The notes beneath the pieces are model-generated. The model saw only the letters and a list, made by a program, of their open reading frames with translations, ran no database searches and was not told the DNA's origin. A program made the translations under genes and the position numbers. Of a stretch of DNA of 64,000 bases, positions 8,801 to 19,000 are shown in pieces. Where the stretch lies: the NCBI GenBank assembly GCA_964016885.1, contig OZ024742.1, positions 5,806,604 through 5,870,603 on the forward strand. Direction: 5' to 3'. The DNA is from Eledone cirrhosa. Lineage: Eukaryota; Mollusca; Cephalopoda; Octopoda; Eledonidae. How positions within the stretch are numbered: position 1 is the first letter of the stretch; each line of letters begins with the position of its first letter.

Positions 8801-10352
8801 AACAGAGGCCATGCTTCAATATGGACCTCTCAAACAAAGATGAAAAGTTGGCCCAGGCATGGAAGCTCATCAAGCAGAGCAAACTTGGGCCAACTTAACT
8901 GTCCCGGTAGAAGCTATTGAGGCAGTGGAGCGCAAAACGGTGCATTATAGATGCATCTCAGCACAAACCAAAAGGGCAGCGTTAATCCCACAAGAAGATG
9001 TCGAAGTCGCGCTGAGGTGCATCAGAGAAGACACCCAGTACATAGAGAGGGGCAGACAGTACGGCACCATTTCGGTGTTGTTCAAGTCAGAAGCCCTCGC
9101 TATGAAACACGCTATGACTCCTTGCAAAACCAGCAAGGTCATAATGTACCCCTCCCACATGAGAAAAAGAACGGCCCGTCTCCGGATTCCCAGAATCCCA
9201 CCAGGACTTGACATGTGGTGGCTTCTGGGATGTGTGATTGTGGAGGGGACGGATACAGTCCCTATAGGAGTAACCAGAACGGCCAGAGAGGACTGGTCCG
9301 GGGTTGACCTGGAGATCCTTCTCCAGATCAGGCCCGAGAATGTGAAGACAATCCCAGACCACATCCGCCTTCAGAATGGGACTGTCATTTACATTATGAC
9401 CGAAGGCAAAAGGCCGCAGTGTTTTGTTTGTGAGGAAAAAACCCATTTGCGAGCCTTCTGCCCTCAACTGCTGAAAGAGGCAAGGGGTTGAAAGGCTCCA
9501 CTGCTGCCGACGCCGGGGCGAGGACCACAACCAACACCTGCACCGGCAAAACCACCAACAACAACACCAATAGAAAGACCACCACCAACATTGACCACCC
9601 AGGGGGGGAAAGGAGGAAAGCTGTCAAATTCCCCCCCCCCCAAATACACACACAAATAAAACCTTAAACATACATACAGACACACTTACAGACACAGACC
9701 CCTCATCTACCAGTAGTGAAAATGAGGGAAATCCAAAATCCCCCAAAATACAAAAAAGGAAACACAAAAAGAAAAAAAAACTCAACAAAGCACAAAAGCA
9801 CCCACAATAAAAAACGCAGACACCACCCACGCAAACATCTCTCCAATAACACCAACATCAACACCACCATCACCATCACCAGAATCCCTCAAACGCAAAC
9901 AACCGAAACAGACGCAAGAACAAATATACACACAAACATCTGAAACCACAGACACCGCACTCACAACAAACACAGATACAACCGAAACAACACCACCAAA
10001 ACCATCACCACCACAGCCACGCAAACAAATAAAATCACATCAACAAAACATACAAAACTTCGTTCTCGTCAGGAGGGCCAACAAGCAACTGATGGCCCTC
10101 GTAGCACGAAGTGAAAATATACAAAAAGAGGGGGAAATTTTAAAATCGAGCACATTTCGCGTGCCGGAAGATTTGGTTCTGGTGCGAATGTCGCTCGACA
10201 TATTCAAAGAAATACGAGACAGCTTTCCTCGGAACGTGGGAACCCCGAACGTAAAACCCACTTCAAGACTTTTAAAGGGGTTCCCAAAAGAAACCCAACT
10301 AACTATGGAGGTCGAACAACCCGACCTTCACAAGAGCCCGGAAGGTAAGTAA
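8626..10352 (+). pseudogene. ORF1 of Tx1-like copy 2 (zinc-knuckle protein), broken
   Basis: ATG 8626 opens an Asn/Thr-rich N-terminus, then FAAAAAKQRPCFNMDLSNKD and a stop at 8896. Coding sense passes to another frame between 8859 and 8898 and continues to a TGA at 9489. This part has an RNA-binding-like region (KTVHYRCISAQTKRAAL; YGTISVLFKSEALAMKHA), REDWSGVDLEILLQ and a CX2CX4HX4C knuckle with Cys codons at 9420, 9429, 9459 and His at 9444. KTHLRAFC is shared exactly with copy 1. From 9492 to about 10090 the sequence is composition-biased with no continuous frame. The C-terminal part (LVLVRMSLDIFKEIRDSF) ends at TAA 10350-10352. It cannot yield a full protein. Confidence 0.7.
9492..10090 (+). 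repeat. CA-rich low-complexity stretch between ORF1 knuckle and ORF1 C-terminus, copy 2
   Basis: The strand is very poor in G and T and consists mainly of ACA, CAC, AAC and CCC. A G run (9602-9608) and a C run (about 9632-9641) stand out. It corresponds to the Thr/Pro-rich part of ORF1 in copy 1 but is no longer in one frame. No other gene is seen here. The Val/Gly/Cys-rich frames on the complement are composition artefacts. Confidence 0.7.
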
Positions 10353-10386
10353 ACCTTCCTCTCTCTCTGTTTAACCTGCCAACATG
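10341..10386 (+). promoter_or_regulatory. ORF1 stop / ORF2 start junction of copy 2
   Basis: GAAGGTAAGTAA (10341-10352) contains the ORF1 stop. A CT-rich spacer (CCTTCCTCTCTCTCTG) follows and AACATGG places the ORF2 ATG at 10384. Motif order and spacing match copy 1 (4464-4508), although flanking coding sequence is diverged there. This points to selection on the junction while the elements were active. Confidence 0.5.
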
Positions 10387-13300
10387 GCCGTATTAAGAGT
10401 AGGATGTTTAAATGTTCGAGGCCTGGGATCGTCCTGGAAGCAGGCTCATCTGCTCAACGACCTCAGGTCTATAGAAATGGATGTAATTGCAGTCAGCGAG
10501 ACCAGGATTTCCGACACGCTCGCACTAGCCCCCATTTTCGACGACTATCAGATCTTTGTATCTGTTAGCCGGCCGGGAATGGGAGGCGGGGTGGCAGTGC
10601 TGTTTAGGAAAGGCCTGGATCTCGAGGTAAGCTCGATCTACCGGGACCCGGACGGGAAGCTGGTGGTCCTGGACGTGAACAATAATGAAGGTGGTGCCTT
10701 TAGACTGGTGGCCGTCTATGCTCCTACTGGGGCAGGACGGCCGGACTTCTTTAGACGCCTGGAAGCCTTTCTGGGAACGTCTCGCCCTTTACTGTTAGCG
10801 GGGGACTGGAACGGCATCTTAGACGCACGCTGGGACTGTGTGGGAGTATCCGATAGGAGCGAGGGGTGCAAAAGCCTCAAGAACCAGATCAGCCAGTTCC
10901 AACTGTCTGACAGGTACCGACTAGATCTCCCTAATGCGCCAGTGTGGACCTGGGCTAACCGCATAGGGTCATCTAGATCGTATATAGACAGGATATTCAT
11001 TAGGAAAATAGACAGAAATAGTGTAAGCTGTCCACGTTTTGAAACAGTCGCCTATTCAGATCACAAGTTTGTGATCTGTATGGTTGACCTAGATAAGACG
11101 CGTAGGTTCGGACCTGGTTACTGGAAGCTAAACATGTCATTTCCGGCACATAAGGCTTACAGGGACCAGGTCAACAATTTAGTTAAGAAAAAGTTGACAG
11201 GGGGAGTCGTCAACAATAGATGGTGGGGGGCTCTCAAAAGAGAGATTAGAGTAATATCGATAGAGTTTAGCAAAGTAGTAGCATTAGAGAAAAATAGAAA
11301 GGGGGGGGGGGGTAGATAAGTTAGACGAGGCTATTGGTAGTGGCATTGCAACTGATGTGCTAGCGGCGAGAATGGTATTAGACCATTTTTTCAATGCGAA
11401 ACACGGTTGCATTGTCAGAGCTAAGGCGCGTGCTCTGAGAAACGAGGGAACCAAAACTGTTCGATGGGCCCGCGTGGCAGAGGCGCAGCGTGGTAATAAA
11501 ACCACGATTCGGTCTTTGACGGACCAAGACGGGCACAAGCTGAGCGATTCCAAGAGGATGTGTGAGGCCTTTCGCCAACATTTTGCTCGGTTGTTCGGGG
11601 AAAGTGGCGGGTCAGAGATGGTGGCGGACTTCAGTCCCTACCTCGATGGCTTGCCGCAACTCTCGACTGCTGACGCTGGGCGCTGCGAAAGGCCAATTAC
11701 TTCAGCCGAGATTCAGGATGCCCTTGTAGGCTGCATGAGGCGCAAGTCACCCGGTTTGGATGGTCTGCCCTACGAGCTTTACGTAAATATGCCAGACTTG
11801 TTCTCCAATCTCCTCGAAGCCCTCTACTGCAACTGGCAGCAAAACGGGAGTATTCCCAGTTCTGTGAGCCGGGGCGTAGTGACGCTGATAAGGAAAGACA
11901 AGAACAAGAGGGACACATTGGACAATTTCAGGCCCATAACTCTGCTCAACACAGAGTTTAAGATTTTGGCCAGGGTGTTAGCGAAGAGGCTGGCGCTTGT
12001 CGTCGGGGATTTGGTTGGGGAGGCGCAAACTTGCGCAATCCCAACAAGGTCCATACACGACAACCTCCACCTAATGCGATACATCATAGAAAGGGTAGGG
12101 TGTAAACCTGGCTTCGGTGGGGCTCTGATCAATTTAGATCAATCGAAAGCATTCGATAGGGTCCACCATCGGTACCTGGAGGCTGTCCTCAAGGCTGCTG
12201 GCTTCGGCCCCGTCTTCAGAAGCTGGATCGCTGCAATGCACAGCGGCACCTGCTCGATGGTCAAAATTAATGGCCACCTCTCGTAACCGTTTCAGGTCTC
12301 CCGATCGGTCCGTCAAGGGTGCCCTCTCTCCTCCCTTCTGTACGTATTGACTCTCGAGCCTTTACTGTGGAAGCTGGAGCTGTTTCAGGGCATCCCGCTC
12401 GAACCGGGACGCGGAAAGGCTGTGTCGGCTTATGCGGACGACATCACCGTGATGGTGTCGGACACTTCAGAAATCGAGGTGGTCGGCAACTTATTGGAGG
12501 AATATGAAAGGTTGACGGGAGCAAAACTTAACCCGTAAAAGTTAGTAGGCTTGCAACTCGAGACCTGGAAAGGCAAGTCCATGCCGTCCAACAGCGTCGT
12601 TAGGCGCTGGACAGGACGGACCGGTAAAGTTGCTCGGGGTTTGGTTCGGGCCAGACCTCCAGGTGGATAAGAACTGGGACGGGGTGACGGGCAGGGTAGT
12701 CAGTCTCACCCAGAAATGGGCTGGGATGAAGCTATCACTGAAAGGTCGGGCGGAGGTGGCAAACGCGTACATCGCGTCCGTCATCTACTACCGTCTGACT
12801 GTCGTCCCTTGCCCCCGTTCGCGCCTCGCCATCTTGGAGCGGCTCCTCTTCAAATTCTTGTGGAGGGGTCAGGTTCTGCTGGTGAGGCGGTCCATCTGCT
12901 GCCAGCACCCTCTACGTGGAGGGCTGGGCATGCCGTGGCTAATGATGCGCAGGCACGCGCTGAGGCTGCGGCATCTCCAGATATTCTGCCTAAACGGTGA
13001 ACAGGTGTGGTCGCCGTTTGTCAGACGGGCCTTTCCGCAGCTCGTTTCTTTGACTGAGTCTTTGACTGGGTCAAGAAGAGACCGAGACTGAGTGACTGGC
13101 ATCTGGAATGTTGCTAGGCACTCACTGCCCTCTACCAGGCGGGCAATGCGGTCAGTGGAACTTCCACTCTCGAGTTCTATAGAGGATTAGTGGTGGGCAA
13201 GTGCGACGACGCACTCTGAGAGGCTCTGGGAGTCAACGAAGTCGAACTAACCAGTCTGTACCGGAACATTTTCGAGCCGGGGACGATGGATAATTTCCAA

Positions 13301-13802
13301 AAATCCCTCGCTTCGCAGTGCTATCGGGGGGGCACTGCCGGTTCGAGATAAATTCTACAGGCACGGAAGTGCAGTCAGACGGACCTGCCCCAGATGCGCG
13401 CAGAGCGACGAAACCGTTCTGCACGCACTCGTCCAGTGTCCGTGCATTACTGACTTGTGGAGTTATGTTGAAAAGCTGTTGTCGCGTGTAGAACGGATCC
13501 GGCTATCGGCCGAGTCCATAGTAAATATCGACCCGCCACCTTCTTTTGGTCAGGAAGGGCAGGCAATGTTCCTCTGTCTGGTGGCAGTAGCGAAAGAGGT
13601 TGTATGGTGGACGAGGTTGGAAGGACTGAAGACAGACACTTTTCTCTTCGGCCAATCCCTCATCAACTTTTTCAAGTTTCACTTGGAAAGGAAGGTGAGG
13701 GTGGAGAGAGAAGTGCTGCCCGCCAGTACATTTGCTGAAAGGTGGGTGAATGTGGCGAGAATGGCCCGTGTGAGTGGGCCTACTCTGGTCATGCGGCTGT
13801 AG
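10384..13802 (+). pseudogene. ORF2 of Tx1-like copy 2 (APE endonuclease + reverse transcriptase), broken
   Basis: The endonuclease at 10384-11090 is complete: VGCLNVRGLGSSWKQ, AVSETRIS, AVYAPTGAGRPDFF, GDWNGILDARWD, SSRSYIDRIF and a YSDHKFVI end, all catalytic motifs retained. A run of twelve G (11301-11312) shifts the frame and ends the first open part at 11319. RT sense resumes by 11357: SPGLDGLPYELY, NFRPITLLNTEFKI, motif A INLDQSKAFDR (about 12130), a stop at 12284 (TAA where copy 1 has GAA), motif B RQGCPLSSLLY (12311), motif C AYADDI (12429) and a stop at 12536 (again TAA for GAA). A one-base gain near 12610 and a loss near 13065-13085 change frame. Stops follow at 13089, near 13115 and near 13218, then a G-run insertion near 13326-13333. 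The C-terminal finger is intact (Cys 13386, 13395, His 13422, Cys 13437). Stop TAG at 13800-13802. Confidence 0.83.
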
Positions 13803-14077
13803 GTAGGTAAATTTGAAGAGGAGAGGGGTGCCTTTCCAGGGTGCTCTCGAAGCGTCGGGTCGTTCAGGACTGGTGGGGTACCTGAGCGAACCCTAGGTGG
13901 TCATCGCCCCTATTGGGGAATTTTTTCTTGTTGTAATTTTCTTGTTACTTTATTGTTACTTTGTTATTGTTACTTTGTTTATTCATATTGTTTACTCGAT
14001 TTTTCTGTAAAACCCCACTGTCCCAGTCTTTTGTATTGTCCCCTATATGTCGGCCCTTGTGGCCAATACATGAAATC
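13803..14077 (+). other. 3' UTR of Tx1-like copy 2
   Basis: It mostly differs from the 3' UTR of copy 1, but keeps the hairpin CCCC-TATT-GGGG at 13907-13918 followed by AATTTTTTCTTGTT. The end has CCCTTGTGGCCAATACATGA, comparable with CCCTTGTGGTTAATAAAGA of copy 1, so the polyadenylation-like hexamer is AATACA here. The retained hairpin and terminal block mark the parts of the 3' end that matter for the family. Confidence 0.65.
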
Positions 14078-14093
14078 ATTATTATTATTATTA
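14078..14093. repeat. (ATT)5 junction of Tx1-like copy 2 and minus-strand R2/R4-like LINE
   Basis: A short ATT run forms the 3' tail of the plus-strand copy 2 and, on the other strand, the AAT tail of the minus-strand fragment that follows. It is the same tail-to-tail arrangement as at 696-710. Confidence 0.88.
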
Positions 14094-14496
14094 CAGTTGC
14101 ATTTATCTTGCTTTATGTTCATACGAGTTATCACCAAGTCACAACCAGTGACCTCAAGAGACGACAAGGTCCGCCATGTTCAAGAAAGAACATACATACT
14201 CACACATGCATCATTAGTGTTTAGACTTGTGATGTACTTATATTGACAGAATCTTCCTTAGTATATAGGCAGTTCCCATTAGTACTATCTTTTGTATTTC
14301 TCCTATACGCGGGTTTCCTGGGATTTGCGATAAGTAATCATTAGACCCCGTAGGTATCATTCCGAGAGCGCCTACAACCACTGGTATTGTTTTAGTTCTC
14401 AATTTCCACATTTTTCCAATTTCTATCTCCAGGTCCTTATACTTGCTTAATTTTTCAAATGTTTTTATAGATACATTCTTGTCTATTGGAACAGCA

Positions 14497-14497
<1 letters not shown>
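14094..14497 (-). mobile_element. 3' fragment of a second R2/R4-like LINE
   Basis: The minus strand from 14496 to about 14247 reads AVPIDKNVSIKTFEKLSKYK, then TIPVVVGALGMIP and LMGTAYILRKILS. This is the tail that follows the PD-(D/E)xK nuclease in this LINE group. The frame is open throughout, but the nuclease core and everything upstream are missing. The 3' UTR (about 14246-14094) ends in AACTGTAATAATAAT. It resembles the C-terminus of the fragment at 788-1395 in design (VPIVVGALG, GTARTLRYVL) but differs in sequence, so it is another subfamily. It is bounded by (ATT)n on both sides. Confidence 0.8.

Positions 14498-14564
<67 letters not shown>
14498..14564. repeat. (ATT)22 microsatellite, longest in the window
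   Basis: About 22 uninterrupted ATT units, then ATATTTAAAAAG. It abuts the truncated 5' end of the minus-strand R2/R4-like fragment and probably represents the unfilled remainder of the target microsatellite. Confidence 0.95.
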
Positions 14565-14567
<3 letters not shown>

Positions 14568-14744
14568 TTAAAAAGCCCAAGTTTTTCACTATGGTGGAAC
14601 CTACATCTTAACGAAGAAATTAGATCCATCATATAACAGGGATCCACTTAAATAAACGCAAATCCTGGATTTCAGGTGAATACGTAGAAATTGAAATAAT
14701 AACCAATCATAAGTTCGGGTAATTCGAGTTAGAAACCTTCCTTT
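14565..14744. other. Unassigned AT-rich DNA
   Basis: There is no open frame of note, no repeat periodicity and no recognised element in this 180-base stretch between the microsatellite and the SINE tail. It could be unique flanking DNA or an older unrecognised repeat. Confidence 0.5.
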
Positions 14745-15041
14745 TTATTTTCTTTATTTTAGAAGAACAAACAATAAATAAATAGGAATCGAACGATCGG
14801 ATCCCAGATTTCATTAGCTTACCGAGTGAGGTGGAACCTGTCGGACCAAGGAAACGATGTACCCATTAGTCTTTCAAATTTCTGGTACTGTCTACCAGTC
14901 GTAACTCCTGGCAGAAAGAGAAAAACGTGAAAATAAAGTGTCTTCTTGAATGACGGACATAACGTATCACTTGGTGTTAGGGAATCTAACTCACAACCTC
15001 AAGATTCTGAAACCAATGCTCTAACCACTAAACCAGGCGCC
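14745..15041 (-). mobile_element. tRNA-derived SINE, probably cephalopod type
   Basis: On the minus strand the element starts GGCGCCTGGTTTAGTGGTTA. TGGTTTAGTGG fits the pol III box A, and a degenerate box B (GAGTTAGATTCC) follows about 30 bases later, as in tRNA-headed SINEs. The body contains GACACTTTATTTTCACG (plus-strand 14930-14946). I associate that block with octopus and squid SINEs, a memory-based judgement. The 3' part holds a second tRNA-like piece, CTCACTCGGTAAGC and GTTCGATTCC (about 14845 down to 14790), before an AT-rich tail TATTTATTTATTG. It is an old, mutated copy. Confidence 0.65.
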
Positions 15042-15230
15042 TTCAACAAAGAAATAAAGAAAGAAAGAAGAAAGAAAAGAAAAGTTTTGTAAAAGAAGAA
15101 AAATGGTGAGAGGAAGAACTTATTGGAAGAATGTTCAATGATACTCAACTGGTTCTAAAATATGTCAGACTTTCCAAATAACAATTGAGAAATCGGATTT
15201 CTTTGTGGAATCATCGTAGAGAGATTTTAG
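15042..15230. other. Purine-rich spacer and left flank of the satellite
   Basis: 15044-15110 is a GAAA/AAAG-type purine run directly upstream of the SINE head (minus-strand view). 15110-15225 is ordinary AT-rich sequence with no recognised feature. The last bases, GAGATTTTAGTGGAGGGG, run into the first monomer. TTTAG and GGAGGGG are also found in the monomer, which marks possible microhomology at the array boundary. Confidence 0.55.
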
Positions 15231-15280
15231 TGGAGGGGCAGAACAGACTGGCACAACTACCATACTATATATTTAGATCT

Positions 15281-15830
15281 GGAGGTGGAACTACAGATTG
15301 GCACAACTACCATACTATATATTTAGATCTGGAGGTGGAACTACAGACTGGCACAACTACCATACTATATATTTAGATCTGGAGGTGGAACTACAGACTG
15401 GCACAACTACCATACTATATATTTAGATCTGGAGGTGGAACTACAGACTGGCACAACTACCATACTATATATTTAGATCTGGAGGTGGAACTACAGACTG
15501 GCACAACTACCATACTATATATTTAGATCTGGAGGTGGAACTACAGACTGGCACAACTACCATACTATATATTTAGATCTGGAGGTGGAACTACAGACTG
15601 GCACAACTACCATACTATATATTTAGATCTGGAGGTGGAACTACAGACTGGCACAACTACCATACTATATATTTAGATCTGGAGGTGGAACTACAGACTG
15701 GCACAACTACCATACTATATATTTAGATCTGGAGGTGGAACTACAGACTGGCACAACTACCCTACTATATATTTAGATCTGGAGGTGGAACTACAGACTG
15801 GCACAACTACCATACTATATATTTAGATCT
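15281..15830 (+). repeat. Homogeneous block of eleven 50-bp monomers at the array edge
   Basis: Eleven successive monomers of the class GGAGGTGGAACTACAGACTG are identical except for isolated single changes (ATTG for ACTG at 15297-15300, CCTAC for CATAC near 15771 and one in the last unit). The class is almost absent elsewhere; its nearest relatives are the GTAACTACAGACTGG variants near 20970 and 22050. Uniformity over 550 bp next to strongly mixed monomers indicates a recent local amplification. Confidence 0.9.
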
Positions 15831-16059
15831 AGAGGTGGAAGAACAGCCTGGCACAACTACCATACTATATATTTAGATCTAGAGGTGGAACTACAGCCTG
15901 GCACAAATACCATACTATATATTTAGATCTGGATGGGCAGAACATCCTGGCACAACTATCATACTATATATTTAGATCTGGAGGGGTAGAACAGCCTGGC
16001 ACAACTACCATACTATATATTTAGATCTGGAGGGGCAGAACAGCCTGGCACAACTACCA

Positions 16060-19000
16060 TACGATATATTTAGATCTGGAGGGGCAGAACAACCTGGCAC
16101 AACTACAATATATATATTTAGATCTGGAGGGGCAGAACAGCCTGGCACAACTACCATACTATATATTAAGATCTAGAGGGGCAGAACAGGCTAGCATAAC
16201 TACCATACTATATATTTATATCTGGAGGGGCAGAACAACCTGGAACAACTACCATACTATATATTTAGATCTGGAGAGGCAGAACAGTCTGGCACAACTA
16301 CCATACTATATATTTAGATCTGGAGGGGCTGAACAGCCTGGCACAACTACCATACTATATATTTAGATCTGGAGGGGCTGAACAGCAAGGCACAACTACC
16401 ATAATATATATTTAGATCTGGACGGGCAGAACAACCTGGAACAACTACCATACTATATATTTAGATCTGGAGAGGCAGAACAGTCTGGCACAACTACCAT
16501 ACTATATATTTAGATCTGGAGGGGCTGAACAGCAAGGCACAACTACCATAATATATATTTAGATCTGTAGGGGCAGAAGAGCCTGCCACAACTACCATAT
16601 TATATATTTAGATCTGGAGGGGTAGAACAGCTTGGCACAATTACCATACTATATATTTAGATCTGGAGGGGCAGAACAGTCTGGCACAACTACCATACTA
16701 TATATTTAGATCTGGAGGGGCAGAAGAGCCTGGCACAACTACCATACTATATATTTAAATCTGGAAGGGCAGAACAGCTTGGCACAACTACCATACTATA
16801 TATTTAGATCTGGAGGTGGGAGTACAGCCTGGCACAACTACCATACTATATATTTAGATCTGGAGGTGGGAGTACAGCCTGGCACAACTACCATACTATA
16901 TATTTAGATCTGGAGGTGGGAGTACAGCCTGGCACAACTACCATACTATATATTTAGATCTGGAGGTAGAAGAAGGTCCTGGTACAACTACCATACTATA
17001 TATTTATATCTGGCGGTGGGAGTACAGCCTGGCATAACTACCATACTATATATTTAGATCTGGAGGGGCAGAACAGCCTGGCACAACTACCAAACTATAT
17101 ATTTAGATCTGGAGGTGGAAGAAGAGCCTGGCATAACTACCATACTAAATATTTAGATCCGGAGGTGGGAGTACAGCCTGGCACAACTACCATACTATAT
17201 ATTTAGATCGGGAGGGGCAGAACAGCTTGGCACAACTACCATACCATATATTTAGATCTGGAGGGGCTGAACAGCATGGCACAACTACCATAATATATAT
17301 TTAGATCTGTAGGGGCAGAAGAGCCTGGCACAACTACCATACTATATATTTAGATCTGGAGGGTTAGAACAGCTTGGCACAATTACCATACTATATATTT
17401 AGATCTGGAGGGGCAGAAGAGCCTTGCACAACTACCATACTATATATTTAAATCTGGAAGGGCAGAACAGCTTGGCACAACTACCATACTATATATTTCG
17501 ATCTGGAGGTGGGAGTACAGCCTGGCACAGCTACCATACTATATATTTAGATCTGGAGGTGGGAGTACAGCCTGGCACAACTACCATACTATATATTTAG
17601 ATTGGGAGGGGCAGAATTGCATAACACAACTACCATACTAAATATTTAGATCTGGAGGTGGAAGTAAAGCCTGGCACAATTACCATACTATATATTTAGA
17701 TCTGGAGGTATAACTACAGACGGGCACAACTACCATACTATATATTTAGATCTGGAGGGGCTGAACAGCAAGGCACAGCTACCATAATATATATTTAGAT
17801 ATGTAGGGGCAGAAGAGCCTGGCACAACTACCATACTATATATTTAGATCTGGAGGGGTAGAACAGCTTGGCACAAGTACCATACTATATATTTAGATCT
17901 GGAGGGGCAGAACAGTCTGGCACAACTACCATACTATATATTTAGATCTGGAGGGGCAGATGAGCCTGGCACAACTACCATACTATATATTTAGATCTGG
18001 AGGGGTAGAACAGCTTGGCACAATTACCATACTATATATTTAGATCTGGAGGGGCAGAACAGTCTGGCACAACTACCATACTATATATTTAGACCTGGAG
18101 GGGCAGAAGAGCTTGGCACAACTACCATACTATATATTTAAATCTGGAAGGGCAGAAGAGCTTGGCACAACTACCATACTATATATTTAGATCTGGAGGT
18201 GGGAGTACAGCCTGGCACAACTACCATACTATATATTTAGGTCTGGAGGTGGGAGTACAGCCTGGCACAACTACCATACTATATATTTAGATCTGGATGT
18301 GGGAGTACAGCCTGGCACAACTACCATACTATATATTTAGATCTGGAGGTAGAAGAAGTGCCTGGCACAACTACCATACTATATATTTAGATCTAGAGGT
18401 GGGAGTACAGATTGGCACAACTACCATACTATATATTCATATCTGGCGGTGGAAGAACAACCTGGCATAACTACCATACTATATATTTAGATCCGGAGGT
18501 GGGAGTACAGCCTGGCACAACTACCATACGATATATTTAGATCTGGAGGGGCAGAACAACCTGGCACAACTACAATATATATATTTAGATCTGGAGGGGC
18601 AGAACAGCCTGGCACAACTACCATACTATCTATTAAGATCTAGAGGGGCAGAACAGACTAGCATAACTACCATACTATATATTTATATCTGGAGGGGCAG
18701 AACAGCTTGGCACAACTACCATAATATATATTTAGATCTGGACGGGCAGAACAACCTGGAACAACTACCATACTATATATTTAGATCTGGAGAGGCAGAA
18801 CAGTCTGGCACAATTACCATACTATATATTTAGATCTGGAGGGGCTGAACAGCAAGGCACAACTACCATAATATATATTTAGATCTGTAGGGGCAGAAGA
18901 GCCTGCCACAACTACCATACTATATATTTAGATCTGGAGGGGTAGAACAGCTTGGCACAATTACCATACTATATATTTAGATCTGGAGGGGCAGAACAGT

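Larger units (their letters stand above)
8173..14093 (+). mobile_element. Tx1-like LINE, copy 2, near full length, inactivated
   Basis: About 5.9 kb with the same organisation as the upstream copy: 5' UTR with hairpins, ORF1 with zinc knuckle, ORF2 with endonuclease, RT and Cys/His tail, 3' UTR and ATT tail. ORF2 is clearly homologous to that of copy 1 along its whole length, while the UTRs and much of ORF1 differ strongly. It is therefore a different subfamily and not a recent tandem duplication. It has several stops and frameshifts. The head-to-tail order with an (ATT)n at each junction suggests independent insertions into the same microsatellite. Confidence 0.85.

Noticed and set aside
9394..10024. 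Gly/Val/Cys-rich minus-strand frames
   Set aside because: They are complements of the CA-rich low-complexity region in copy 2 and have no recognisable domain.
14745..15041. A functional tRNA gene at the SINE head
   Set aside because: Box B is degenerate, no complete cloverleaf is evident, and the body and AT-rich tail match SINE organisation.
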